Shown piece after piece: positions 34,389-43,345 of a stretch of DNA of 64,000 nucleotides (its first letter is position 1; each line of letters begins with the position of its first letter). The notes under the pieces were generated by a model that was given only the letters and a program-made list of their open reading frames with translations, was not told where the DNA came from and ran no database searches. A program made the position numbers and the translations under genes. The DNA comes from Nioella sp965215655 (GTDB taxonomy: Bacteria > Pseudomonadota > Alphaproteobacteria > Rhodobacterales > Rhodobacteraceae): contig NZ_OZ244111.1 of NCBI RefSeq assembly GCF_965215655.1, positions 2,170,001-2,234,000 of the forward strand, in the 5' to 3' direction.

Positions 34389-34982
34389 ATGAGCGATCAT
34401 CCTTTCCCGCCCCGTCCGCCATTGGCCAAGCCTGGCTCTCCTGTCAGATGGTTCGACCCGGACCTGCAGGCTTGGCTGGATGCGCATGTTGCATATTGGA
34501 AATGTTATGAATGCGTCGTGCTACCCAAGGTGGCGGTAAACGCTATGCGAACGGTGGGAAATTGGCGCCGCGGCCACAATGCCATGTCCGTCACCCTGCC
34601 GCCGGGAACGCCCGTGGCCAGTTTCATGCATCGCGATGGTCGCCCGAGCGACCGTTGGGACGGTGGAGAAGGGCTCGGGATAAGCAAAAACAACACAACC
34701 CATTCCGGTGTGCTTGCGGGCTATTTGCTCGATGCCCATGGCGCGAAGATCGGTCTGAAGATGTGGGAGCTCTATCCCGGTTGCGGAAGGGTCCGCCGCC
34801 GGATCATTCTACTGGACGACGAGCGCTTTGGCACCAAGAATGCGAGGGCGTTTCATGCCATCTTGGAGCCGGACCTGACCCCGCTCGGCGGGCGCGACAA
34901 CCCGTATTTGCCGATCTGGCAAATGCTGACGGCCAATGACAAGCAGGCGCAAACCTGCAAAAACCAGAACACCGAAAGCTGA
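34389..34982 (+). CDS. BPSL0067-like protein (possible NlpC/P60-type hydrolase)
   Basis: A 197-residue protein starting 4 bp after the glycosyltransferase. The start MSDHPFPPRPPL is chosen because the upstream reading overlaps that gene. ECVVLPKVAVNAMRTVGNWRRG followed by LPPGTPVASFM and HSGVLAGYLLD matches the layout of BPSL0067-family proteins (Cys near the N-terminus, W-x-x-G, GT-x-A-x-F, and a His before a beta strand), which have an NlpC/P60-like fold. Cys38 or Cys41 could be the nucleophile. The assignment is tentative. Confidence 0.5.
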   Translation: MSDHPFPPRPPLAKPGSPVRWFDPDLQAWLDAHVAYWKCYECVVLPKVAVNAMRTVGNWRRGHNAMSVTLPPGTPVASFMHRDGRPSDRWDGGEGLGISKNNTTHSGVLAGYLLDAHGAKIGLKMWELYPGCGRVRRRIILLDDERFGTKNARAFHAILEPDLTPLGGRDNPYLPIWQMLTANDKQAQTCKNQNTES

Positions 34983-35073
34983 TCAAGCAGTGCATCTTCT
35001 GTTCACACAGTGATTATGAAGTTTTTTTGCCATGTTGGCGCAAACACTCGGCGCACCCTGCAAAACAAGGACC

Positions 35074-35085
35074 GTTAGCGCTACC
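35074..35085. promoter_or_regulatory. LacI-type palindrome upstream of eno
   Basis: GTTAGCGCTACC differs from the perfect palindrome GTTAGCGCTAAC at one position. It lies 77 bp before the eno start in a promoter-sized gap. Regulators of central carbon metabolism in Rhodobacteraceae (LacI-family CceR) are candidates, given the enolase target; I recall but cannot verify its consensus. Confidence 0.45.
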
Positions 35086-35161
35086 AATGACGGTTTACAT
35101 TCGCCGCGCCCCTGCTATAGGTCAGCGCGACCCATTCCTGTTCGCTTGAGGATAGATCCCC

Positions 35162-36436
35162 ATGAGCACCATCATCGACATTCACGCCCGCGAAATCCTC
35201 GACAGCCGCGGCAACCCGACTGTTGAGGTCGACGTGACCCTTGAAGACGGCACCATGGGCCGCGCCGCCGTGCCCTCGGGCGCCTCGACCGGCGTGCATG
35301 AGGCCGTGGAAAAGCGCGATGGCGACAAGTCCCGCTACATGGGCAAGGGCGTGCTGGAGGCCGTGGCTGCCGTGAACGGCGAACTGGCCGAAAACCTCGT
35401 GGGCTTCGACGCGACCGAACAGGCCGCCATTGATGCCGCGATGATCGAACTGGACGGGACCGAGAACAAGGGCCGCCTCGGCGCCAACGCCATTCTGGGC
35501 GTGTCGCTGGCCGTTGCTAAGGCCGCCGCCGAGTATACCGGCCAGCCGCTTTACCGCTATGTGGGCGGCACCTCGGCCCGCGTGCTGCCGGTGCCGATGA
35601 TGAACATCATCAACGGCGGCGAACATGCGGATAACCCGATCGACATCCAGGAATTCATGATCATGCCAGTGAGCGCGGGCAACATCCGCGACGCGGTGCG
35701 CATGGGATCGGAAGTGTTCCATACCCTGAAGAAGGAACTCAGCGCGGCGGGTCTGGCAACCGGCGTGGGCGATGAGGGCGGCTTTGCACCCAACCTCAGC
35801 TCCACCCGCGACGCGCTTGATTTCATTCTGAAATCCATTGAAAAAGCAGGTTACAAGGCAGGCGAAGACATCATGCTGGCGCTGGATTGCGCCGCGACGG
35901 AATACTTCAAGGGCGGCAAATACGAGATGGTCGGTGAAGGCATTTCGCTCACCCCTGCCGAAAACGTCGCCTATCTGGAGGCGCTGGTGAACGACTACCC
36001 GATCCTGTCCATCGAGGATGGCTGTTCCGAGGATGACTGGGATGGCTGGAAACTGCTGACTGACGCCATTGGCGACCGGGTGCAACTGGTGGGCGATGAC
36101 CTCTTCGTCACCAACCCCAAGCGTCTTGCCATGGGCATCGAGCGTGGCTGCGCCAATTCCATGCTGGTGAAGGTCAACCAGATCGGCACCCTGTCCGAGA
36201 CCCTGAAAGCCGTCGATCTGGCGCATCGCAACCGCATGACCAATGTCATGAGCCACCGTTCGGGCGAGACCGAGGACGCGACAATTGCCGACCTCGCCGT
36301 TGCCACCAATTGCGGGCAGATCAAGACCGGCTCGCTGGCACGCTCCGACCGGCTGGCGAAGTATAACCAGCTGATCCGGATCGAGGAAATGCTGGGGGAA
36401 ACGGCCGAATACGCTGGCCGCTCCATCCTGCGCTGA
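35162..36436 (+). CDS. eno: Enolase
   Basis: A 424-residue enolase interconverting 2-phosphoglycerate and phosphoenolpyruvate. AREILDSRGNPTVEVDV at the N-terminus, PVPMMNIINGGEHADN, LALDCAATE, SIEDG (metal Asp), GDDLFVTN, the catalytic Lys in SMLVKVNQIGT and the signature SHRSGETEDATIADLAV are intact. It is preceded by a LacI-type palindrome. Confidence 0.97.
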   Translation: MSTIIDIHAREILDSRGNPTVEVDVTLEDGTMGRAAVPSGASTGVHEAVEKRDGDKSRYMGKGVLEAVAAVNGELAENLVGFDATEQAAIDAAMIELDGTENKGRLGANAILGVSLAVAKAAAEYTGQPLYRYVGGTSARVLPVPMMNIINGGEHADNPIDIQEFMIMPVSAGNIRDAVRMGSEVFHTLKKELSAAGLATGVGDEGGFAPNLSSTRDALDFILKSIEKAGYKAGEDIMLALDCAATEYFKGGKYEMVGEGISLTPAENVAYLEALVNDYPILSIEDGCSEDDWDGWKLLTDAIGDRVQLVGDDLFVTNPKRLAMGIERGCANSMLVKVNQIGTLSETLKAVDLAHRNRMTNVMSHRSGETEDATIADLAVATNCGQIKTGSLARSDRLAKYNQLIRIEEMLGETAEYAGRSILR

Positions 36437-36439
36437 CCG

Positions 36440-37438
36440 ATGCGGCGGGTTCTTCGCGGCATAGGGTTTCTGATCGCGCTCCTGCTCATCGCAGTGGGCG
36501 CGCTCTATGTCGGGACCATGGGGGACTATCCCGTGCCCGCCACCGTCACCGATGATTCCGCCCTGCCCCGGATCGAGGTGGGGGGCATCACGCTGCATGC
36601 CGAAAGCTTCGGCGACCCGGCCAATCCGGCAATTGTTGTCCTGCACGGCGGGCCGGGCGCGGATTACCGGTCGCTCCTGCCCCTGCAGGCGCTCGCTGAC
36701 AGCTATCACGTCACCTTCTACGATCAACGCGGCGCGGGCCTTTCTGAACGCGTGCCCGCCGAGGCGCTGACGCTGGATACCCATCTGGAGGAACTGGCAG
36801 GCGTTCTGGATCTTGTCAGCCCCGACGCCACGGCAATCCTGATCGGCCATAGCTGGGGCGCGATGCTGGCCAGCGCTTTCCTTGGCGCGCATCCTGATCG
36901 GGTCGCCGCCGCCGTGCTGATCGAGCCGGGATTCCTGTCGGCAGAAGAAGCCGAAGCCTGGGGCGCGCGGTCACAAGAGATCATCCGGCAACCGGCGATG
37001 CTGTGGCGCGGGCTGCGCTCCGGGTTTGAATCGGCCCATGTGGACGGGCCGGACGAGGCCGCCGCGCAGGATTACCTGATTGCGCGGATGATGGGCTATT
37101 TCGCCTCCGATCCCCTGACCGGCTATGCCTGCCCCGGCGAAAGCTATGACAGCCCCAGCTGGCGCGCGGGCGGGATCGCGGGTCAGGCGGTGTCCAGCCG
37201 TGCCGGGCCTGCGGGGTTTGACGCGCTTGGCGGCAATGCGATCCGCTTTTCCGGGCCGGTCCTGCTGATCGCGGGGGAGTGCAGCACGTGGATCGGAGAG
37301 GATCACCAGCGCGATCACTTGTCGCTCTATTCGGACGCGCGGCTTGCCGTGATCCCCGACGCAGGTCATGACAGCGTCGATGACGCGCCCGAGGCCGTGC
37401 TTTCCGAGATCCGCAGCTTCCTCAGCGCCGGAAATTGA
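36440..37438 (+). CDS. Alpha/beta hydrolase (HGGPG-type, proline iminopeptidase-like)
   Basis: A 332-residue protein starting 3 bp after eno. An N-terminal hydrophobic segment (about 5-25) should act as signal anchor. VVLHGGPGADY (67-77) is the oxyanion hole, Ser138 in IGHSWGA the nucleophile, and a late GHDS the catalytic His. HGGPG proteins include prolyl aminopeptidases and esterases; the membrane anchor suggests a periplasm-facing enzyme. The substrate is unknown. Confidence 0.85.
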   Translation: MRRVLRGIGFLIALLLIAVGALYVGTMGDYPVPATVTDDSALPRIEVGGITLHAESFGDPANPAIVVLHGGPGADYRSLLPLQALADSYHVTFYDQRGAGLSERVPAEALTLDTHLEELAGVLDLVSPDATAILIGHSWGAMLASAFLGAHPDRVAAAVLIEPGFLSAEEAEAWGARSQEIIRQPAMLWRGLRSGFESAHVDGPDEAAAQDYLIARMMGYFASDPLTGYACPGESYDSPSWRAGGIAGQAVSSRAGPAGFDALGGNAIRFSGPVLLIAGECSTWIGEDHQRDHLSLYSDARLAVIPDAGHDSVDDAPEAVLSEIRSFLSAGN

Positions 37439-37503
37439 CGCCACGCCATGTTTGACAGCCCCGCCCCCGGCCCGGTTTGATACGCGGCGGGAGGAGACGG
37501 GCC

Positions 37504-37896
37504 ATGCCCCTTCATATCTTGATCATTCTGGTGGTGGGCGGCATCGGCCTGATCGCTCTTCTGACCCATCTGCTGGGCCTTTCTCGCCCGCTGCACCTGA
37601 CCTCAGACGCAGAGGCCAGAACCGCCTGGCTGCGCATTTGGCCAGAGGACACGATCCGCGCCACCCACATCGCCCCCGATGGCACCGCCGCCCTCATTGA
37701 AACCGACCACGGCCCCGGCATCGTCTTCGCCCTTGGCGCCGATAGCTGCGCGCACCGGCTGGAAGGCGCTGAGATCCGCGAAACACCGGGCGGTCTGCGC
37801 ATCCTGTTTCACGATTTCGCCGCCCCGCGCCTCGATGTGGCGCTCGACCCTGCCGCGCGCAGCCACTGGCACCAGATCCTGTCGGAGAAGCCATGA
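37504..37896 (+). CDS. Hypothetical membrane-anchored protein (130 aa)
   Basis: The start at 37504 follows GGGAGGAG. One N-terminal transmembrane helix (HILIILVVGGIGLIALLTHLL) is followed by a soluble domain of beta strands (DGTAALIETDHGPGIVFALG). Its stop overlaps the next start (ATGA), so it is probably translated with the hydroxylase-like gene. No family recognised. Confidence 0.65.
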   Translation: MPLHILIILVVGGIGLIALLTHLLGLSRPLHLTSDAEARTAWLRIWPEDTIRATHIAPDGTAALIETDHGPGIVFALGADSCAHRLEGAEIRETPGGLRILFHDFAAPRLDVALDPAARSHWHQILSEKP

Positions 37897-38822
37897 CCGA
37901 CCAACTGACCTACCCCGATGTCGTGCAATACGCCGTCCCCTTCTTCATCGCGGCGATCCTTGTCGAACTCCTGTGGATCGTCCTCAAGGGCAAAGGCGGG
38001 CGCTATGAAACCCGCGACGCGGTGACCTCGCTCATTATGGGCGCGGGCAATGTGGCCAGCGGCATCGCGCTCGGCTTCATCGCCTGGGGCTTCTTCATGG
38101 TTCTGTGGGAGATCACGCCGCTCGACCTGGGCACCTCGTGGTGGGTCGTGGCGCTCTGCTTCGTGCTGGATGACCTGCGCTATTACTGGGTGCACCGGTT
38201 CGGCCACCGCATCCGGTGGGTCTGGGCCAGCCATGTGAACCACCATTCTTCGCAGCACTACAACCTGACCACGGCGCTGCGCCAGACCTGGACCTATACG
38301 TTTACCTTCATGATGGTCGTCCGCGCGCCGCTCATCCTTCTGGGGTTCCACCCCGCCATGGTGCTCTTCGTCGGTGGCCTGAACCTGATCTACCAGTTCT
38401 GGATACATACCGAGGCAATCGGCAAACTGCCCCGCTGGTTCGAGGCCGTGATGAACACCCCCTCCCACCACCGCGTCCACCATGGTCGCAACGCGCGCTA
38501 TCTCGATTGCAACTACGCGGGCGTCTTCATCATCTGGGACCGCATGTTCGGCAGTTTCGTGCCGGAGTTGGAGGAGGACCGCGTGGATTACGGCCTAGTC
38601 CACAACCTGGGCACCTTCAACCCGCTGCGTGTGGCCTTCCACGAATGGGTGGGCATCTTCAAGGACATGACACAACGCGGCCTGACCCTGCGCGAGCGGC
38701 TGATGTATGCCGTCGCGCCCCCGGGCTGGAGCCATGATGGCAGCCGCCAGACATCGGAAGGAATCAAGGCGAACCACCTGCAACGCCACCCCGAGGATCG
38801 GGGCACGCCGGGGTTCGAGTGA
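37893..38822 (+). CDS. Fatty acid hydroxylase/sterol desaturase superfamily protein
   Basis: A 309-residue di-iron membrane enzyme. Histidine boxes HRFGH, HVNHHSSQHYN and HHRVHHG are arranged as in the superfamily, and about four to five transmembrane helices surround them. It probably hydroxylates or desaturates a lipid. It overlaps the preceding gene by 4 bp. Confidence 0.9.
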   Translation: MTDQLTYPDVVQYAVPFFIAAILVELLWIVLKGKGGRYETRDAVTSLIMGAGNVASGIALGFIAWGFFMVLWEITPLDLGTSWWVVALCFVLDDLRYYWVHRFGHRIRWVWASHVNHHSSQHYNLTTALRQTWTYTFTFMMVVRAPLILLGFHPAMVLFVGGLNLIYQFWIHTEAIGKLPRWFEAVMNTPSHHRVHHGRNARYLDCNYAGVFIIWDRMFGSFVPELEEDRVDYGLVHNLGTFNPLRVAFHEWVGIFKDMTQRGLTLRERLMYAVAPPGWSHDGSRQTSEGIKANHLQRHPEDRGTPGFE

Positions 38823-38926
38823 ACCAGTCCGCGTAGGGTGGGCAGTTTGCCCACCTCCACCTCCGCCCCTGCCCCTTGCCTCTTTGCGGCATTCGAATAC
38901 GCTCACCCCGAACCAAGGGGGAGTCC

Positions 38927-39346
38927 ATGACCGCAGACGAGATCATCGCTACGCTTAAGCTGGAACCGCACCCCGAAGGCGGGTACTACCGGCAAACTTG
39001 GGTCGCCGAGAACGCAGGCCGCCCCACTGGCACCTGCATCTATTTCCTGCTGAAAGCCGGAGAGGCCAGCCACTGGCACCGGGTCGATGCCGCCGAGATC
39101 TGGCTTTTCCATTCGGGCGCGCCTCTGCTCCTGTCGATCAGCGAAACGGAGGACGGCCCTGCCAAAGACCACCTGCTGACGCCCGATCTGACAAAGGGCC
39201 GCCCGCAGATCCTCGTGCCGCCACATCACTGGCAGGCGGCGCGGACGACGGGCGATTACACGCTGGTCAGTTGCACCGTCAGCCCCGGCTTCCGCTTCGA
39301 AGGCTTCGAACTTGCCGCCCCCGGCTTCGACATCCCGAGGGGCTGA
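38927..39346 (+). CDS. DUF985 cupin-fold protein
   Basis: The start MTADEIIATLKLEPHPEGGYY at 38927 follows GGGGGAG. The 139-residue protein has the DUF985 pattern: EPHPEGGYYRQTW, SHWHRVDAAEIWLFHSG and LVSCTVSPGFRFEGFELA. It is a cupin-like sheet with histidines that may bind a metal; no reaction is established. Its stop is 1 bp before the desaturase start. Confidence 0.85.
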   Translation: MTADEIIATLKLEPHPEGGYYRQTWVAENAGRPTGTCIYFLLKAGEASHWHRVDAAEIWLFHSGAPLLLSISETEDGPAKDHLLTPDLTKGRPQILVPPHHWQAARTTGDYTLVSCTVSPGFRFEGFELAAPGFDIPRG

Positions 39347-39347
39347 G

Positions 39348-40244
39348 ATGGATCACAAAGCCGCCCTCGCCGCCCTGCCCGCCGCCCGCAAAGAAGCGTT
39401 GCAGGAACGATCCGACCTTCTCGGCCTGCTGCATCTTGCCGGGCATGTCGGGGCCCTGGGCATTTGCGCGCTGCCAATCGTCATGGGCTGGCCCGGCTGG
39501 TGGCTGGCGATGCTGCCGCTTGGCGTTTTGATCGTGTTCCTCTTCACCCTCAGCCATGAATGCACCCATTTCACGCCGTTCAGGACGCGATGGTTGAACG
39601 ATGCCGTGGGCCATGCCACCAGCCTACCTCTGATCCTGCCCTTCATCTGGTTCCGCTATTTCCACCTCGCGCATCACAAGTTCACCAATGACCCAGAGCG
39701 TGACCCGGAACTGGAACACGGGCCAAGGCCCGAGTCCTGGCCGCAATTCCTGATCTACCTCAGCGGATGGGGGTATTGGCGCGGCATGGCGGGAACCCTC
39801 TGGCGCAATGCCTTTGGAAGGATCGACGCGCCCTACCTGCCCGCCCGCCAGCATGGCGCGATCCGGCGCGAGGCGCGGGTGCTGCTGGTGCTCTATGCCC
39901 TGATCGCTCTCAGCCTGTTCTGGTCGCCTCTGGCGCTCTGGCTCTGGATTGTGCCGTCGCTGATCGCGCAGCCCTTCCTGAGGCTCTACCTGCTGGCGGA
40001 ACATGGCCGCTGCCCGCCGGTGGCCAATATGCTGGAAAACTCGCGCACCACCTATGCGGGTTGGCCGGTGCGCTTCATCGCCTGGAACATGCCCTTCCAT
40101 GCGGAACATCACAGCTTCCCGAACGTGCCCTTCCACAAGCTGCCGGAACTGAACCGGGACCTCGCGCCGCTCCTGCAAAGCACATCGTCCAGTTACCCGG
40201 CCTTTGCCAGGGACTACGCGGAGGGGCTTGGTCCACAGGCGTAG
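39348..40244 (+). CDS. Fatty acid desaturase family protein
   Basis: A 298-residue membrane protein with the three histidine boxes HECTH, HLAHHKFTND and HAEHHSFPN. These bind two irons in acyl-lipid desaturases, carotene ketolases and related hydroxylases. Four hydrophobic segments fit. The start at 39348 is chosen over an in-frame ATG inside the cupin gene. The substrate is unknown. Confidence 0.9.
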   Translation: MDHKAALAALPAARKEALQERSDLLGLLHLAGHVGALGICALPIVMGWPGWWLAMLPLGVLIVFLFTLSHECTHFTPFRTRWLNDAVGHATSLPLILPFIWFRYFHLAHHKFTNDPERDPELEHGPRPESWPQFLIYLSGWGYWRGMAGTLWRNAFGRIDAPYLPARQHGAIRREARVLLVLYALIALSLFWSPLALWLWIVPSLIAQPFLRLYLLAEHGRCPPVANMLENSRTTYAGWPVRFIAWNMPFHAEHHSFPNVPFHKLPELNRDLAPLLQSTSSSYPAFARDYAEGLGPQA

Positions 40245-40312
40245 AGGCCGCCTTTGCGAACCTCCCACTTGCGCATCCGAGTAGAGTACGGGAAGCTCGG
40301 CGATCCTTGTTC

Positions 40313-40738
40313 TCAGTCGACCAGCCCCAGCTGCCTCGCGATCGTGGCGCTGTCGTAATAGTCTCGGCCCTCGACGACCATCCCGTTTTCAACCCGCATG
40401 ACCGAGCAATACCGAACCTCGGCTTTTCTTCCGGTCGGTGGGAAATCCCCAAGGCTTGATCTCAGCACACCTGTGTGAGTGCCGGTATTGCGGAACTCAA
40501 CAGTCGCCCATTGCCCATCTTCACTGACGATGACGTTCTCGACCTTGCAAAGCCCATCCGGGAAAGCCTCGCGCCAGCGATGGTAATCGGCCTTGTAAGC
40601 CTCCTTTCCGGTAAGCTTCTCACCACGGGCAATATCCTCGAAGTTGCAGTCATCAGAAATCACCTCTGCCCCACGATCAGGATCTCGCAGGTCCCACGAC
40701 TCGTGAAACTGTCGAACAATCATTTCGGTCGGATGCAT
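40313..40738 (-). CDS. SnoaL-like (NTF2 fold) protein
   Basis: The start MHPTEMIVRQFHESW at 40738 is where family similarity begins; the frame is open about 50 codons further upstream (to 40888), so a longer form is possible. The 141-residue form has the SnoaL/ester cyclase-like layout: a helix, then DDCNFEDIARGEKLTGKEAY, WREAFPDG and GRDYYDSATIARQLG. Members are cyclases, isomerases or scavenger proteins; no reaction is inferred. Confidence 0.7.
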   Translation of the reverse strand: MHPTEMIVRQFHESWDLRDPDRGAEVISDDCNFEDIARGEKLTGKEAYKADYHRWREAFPDGLCKVENVIVSEDGQWATVEFRNTGTHTGVLRSSLGDFPPTGRKAEVRYCSVMRVENGMVVEGRDYYDSATIARQLGLVD

Positions 40739-40893
40739 GGCCTTGGTCCTATTCTTGAATTCTTTGAGTGAGCTATCTGTAAGCCATGGCCCCTTTATTG
40801 CAAACTCGCTCCGGCTCATAGCCGTCATCCGGACGGTTTCGCCTGATTCAACGGACCCGTCAGATTTAAGTCTCATCCGTCTCGTCACCTCAC

Positions 40894-41991
40894 CTAAACG
40901 CGCGGCCGGCTGATCCGCCCGCCGCCGACCTGTGCCGCGACGCCCGTGGTCATCGGCCCCGAGGTCGACATCTTGCGCGCCACCCGCACGGCGAGGAAGG
41001 CGAAGGCCTGTGCTTCCAGCATGTCGCCATCAAGGCCGACCGCTTCGACCGGTTCCACAGGACAGGGCAACGCCTGCGCCAACCCCTGCATCATCGCCGC
41101 ATTGTGCCGCCCGCCACCACAGACCAGAACGCGGGCTGGCGGCGCCGGGCACAGGGTCATCCCGTCGGCAACGCAGGCCACGGAGACCGCCACCAGCGTC
41201 GCAGCCGCATCGGCGTCACTCATGCAAGCGACGCGATCCGACAGATCGGAAAAGTCATTTCGGTCCAACGACTTCGGCGGCATCCTTGACATGAAAGGGC
41301 GCGACAGTGCCGCCGCGACGATCCCCTGATCGACCACCCCGGACAGGGCCAGTGCCCCGCCTTCGTCCCGCGCCACACCTCGCCGCGCCCTCAACAGATC
41401 ATCCAGCGGCGCATTCCCCGGCCCGGTGTCGAAGGCCAGAACCGCGCCCTCCTGCTCCGGGCCGTCAAACCGGGGATCGACCCAGGTTAGGTTGCCCACG
41501 CCCCCGAGGTTCAGAAAAACCAGCGGCTCCTCCGCCCCGATCCATTGCGCACAGGCGAAATGGTAATAGGGCGCCAGCGGCGCGCCCTCCCCGCCAAGCT
41601 GCACGTCCGAAGACCGGAAATCCCACACCACCGGCAGCCCCAGCACATCGGCCAGCACCTGCCCGTCGCCCGCCTGATGGGTGCCGCGCCCGCGCGGGTC
41701 GTGAGCCAGGGTCTGGCCGTGAAAGCCGATCATTTCAGCACCAGAAAGCCGCGACAGCACGGCGGCATGGGCGGTTTCGACCACCTCTGCCGCCGCTTCA
41801 ACGCCCGCATCCCCTGGCCAGCATCCAAGCGCCGCGCGGATCACCTCACGCTCCTCATCGCGATAGGCGCGGTAGCGGGTTTCGCCGAAGTCGAAGATGC
41901 GCCGCCCGTCGGTTTTCAGCAACGCCGCGTCGACCCCGTCCAGAGACGTGCCCGACATTGCACCCGCAACCCATATCGGCCCTTCCATCAT
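40894..41991 (-). CDS. anmK: Anhydro-N-acetylmuramic acid kinase
   Basis: A 365-residue AnmK. It hydrolyses and phosphorylates 1,6-anhydroMurNAc to MurNAc-6-P in cell-wall recycling. GAMSGTSLDGVD (10-21) is the ATP-binding signature, IGFHGQTLAHDP carries the catalytic Asp region, and VFLNLGGVGNLT and LAFDTGPGNAPLD are also diagnostic. It is divergent from tyrS, with about 50 bp between starts. Confidence 0.93.
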   Translation of the reverse strand: MMEGPIWVAGAMSGTSLDGVDAALLKTDGRRIFDFGETRYRAYRDEEREVIRAALGCWPGDAGVEAAAEVVETAHAAVLSRLSGAEMIGFHGQTLAHDPRGRGTHQAGDGQVLADVLGLPVVWDFRSSDVQLGGEGAPLAPYYHFACAQWIGAEEPLVFLNLGGVGNLTWVDPRFDGPEQEGAVLAFDTGPGNAPLDDLLRARRGVARDEGGALALSGVVDQGIVAAALSRPFMSRMPPKSLDRNDFSDLSDRVACMSDADAAATLVAVSVACVADGMTLCPAPPARVLVCGGGRHNAAMMQGLAQALPCPVEPVEAVGLDGDMLEAQAFAFLAVRVARKMSTSGPMTTGVAAQVGGGRISRPRV

Positions 41992-42042
41992 CGCGTCCTT
42001 CCCGCTATCACGCCGCCATTCCTATCATTGGACGGACGAGAC

Positions 42043-43296
42043 ATGACCTACCACCCCAAATCCGACTTCATGCGCGTGATGATCGAGCGCGGCTTTCTGG
42101 CCGACTGCACCGATTATCAGGGCCTTGACGAAGCGCTGATAAAGGGCGTGGTGCCGGCCTATATCGGCTTCGACGCAACGGCCAAGTCGCTGCATGTGGG
42201 CTCGCTCATCCAGATCATGATGCTGCGCTGGTTGCAGAAGACCGGGCACAAGCCCATTACCCTGATGGGCGGCGGCACGACGAAGGTGGGCGACCCCAGC
42301 TTCCGCTCTGATGAACGCCCGCTTCTGAGCCCCGCCCAGATCGACGACAATATCGCCGGGATCAAGCAGGTTTTTGCCCAATACGTCACCTATGGCGACG
42401 GGCCGACCGATGCGCTGATGCTGAACAACGACGAATGGCTGGCGAACCTCAACTACCTCGATTTCCTGCGCGATATCGGGCGGCATTTCTCGGTCAACCG
42501 GATGCTATCCTTCGAGTCTGTGAAATCGCGGATCGACCGCGAGCAGAGCCTCAGCTTCCTCGAATTCAATTACATGATCCTTCAGGCTTATGACTTTCTG
42601 GAACTGAACCGCCGCTATGGCTGCCTGTTGCAGATGGGCGGGTCGGATCAATGGGGCAATATCGTCAACGGCATCGACCTGACGCGCCGGGTGCTGGACC
42701 ATGAAATCTATGGGCTGACCTCGCCGCTGCTGACCACCTCCGACGGCAAGAAGATGGGCAAGACTGCCGATGGTGCCGTCTGGCTGAATGCCGAAATGCG
42801 CAGCCCTTACGAGTTCTGGCAGTTCTGGCGCAACACCACCGATGCGGATGTAGGCCGGTTCCTGAAGCTCTACACCGAATTGCCGGTGGAGGACTGCGAC
42901 CGGCTTGGCGCGCTGGAAGGCTCCGAGATCAACGAAGCCAAGATCGCGCTGGCCAATGAGGTGACGACGCTGCTGCACGGGGCCGAAGCGGCTGCGGCGG
43001 CGGAAGCCACGGCGCGCGAGGTGTTCGAGAAGGGCGGCATGGGCGACGACCTGCCCACCCTGACCCTGACGGCGGCGGATCTTGGCGACGGGTTGCCGGT
43101 GGTGCAACTGATCACCCGCTCGGGCCTGACCAAGTCGGGCAAGGAGGCGCGGCGCCTGATCACCGACAATGGCGCGCGGCTCAATGACCAGCTGATCACC
43201 GACACAAGCCTGATCGTCACTGCCGCCGAACTCGGCCAGCCGATCAAGCTGTCAGCGGGCAAGAAGCGTCACGCTCTGGTGGTCCTGAAAGGCTGA
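42043..43296 (+). CDS. tyrS: Tyrosyl-tRNA synthetase
   Basis: A 417-residue class I synthetase. YIGFDATAKSLHVGSL contains the HIGH equivalent (HVGS), QMGGSDQWGNI the tyrosine-binding site, and DGKKMGKT the KMSKS equivalent. A C-terminal S4 RNA-binding domain starts near SGLTKSGKEARRLI. The ATG at 42043 is chosen; the longer frame is antisense to anmK. Confidence 0.95.
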   Translation: MTYHPKSDFMRVMIERGFLADCTDYQGLDEALIKGVVPAYIGFDATAKSLHVGSLIQIMMLRWLQKTGHKPITLMGGGTTKVGDPSFRSDERPLLSPAQIDDNIAGIKQVFAQYVTYGDGPTDALMLNNDEWLANLNYLDFLRDIGRHFSVNRMLSFESVKSRIDREQSLSFLEFNYMILQAYDFLELNRRYGCLLQMGGSDQWGNIVNGIDLTRRVLDHEIYGLTSPLLTTSDGKKMGKTADGAVWLNAEMRSPYEFWQFWRNTTDADVGRFLKLYTELPVEDCDRLGALEGSEINEAKIALANEVTTLLHGAEAAAAAEATAREVFEKGGMGDDLPTLTLTAADLGDGLPVVQLITRSGLTKSGKEARRLITDNGARLNDQLITDTSLIVTAAELGQPIKLSAGKKRHALVVLKG

Positions 43297-43319
43297 TCGC
43301 GAAAGCACTTGCGCCTACG

Positions 43320-43345
43320 TAACACCGGCCTTCGGGGCGGTGTTA
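43320..43345. terminator. Shared hairpin between tyrS and the convergent amidase gene
   Basis: Stem TAACACCGGCC / GGGCGGTGTTA with a TTCG tetraloop and one mismatch. It includes the amidase stop codon on the minus strand. There is no T tract, so efficiency as a terminator is uncertain; it could serve both convergent genes. Confidence 0.5.
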
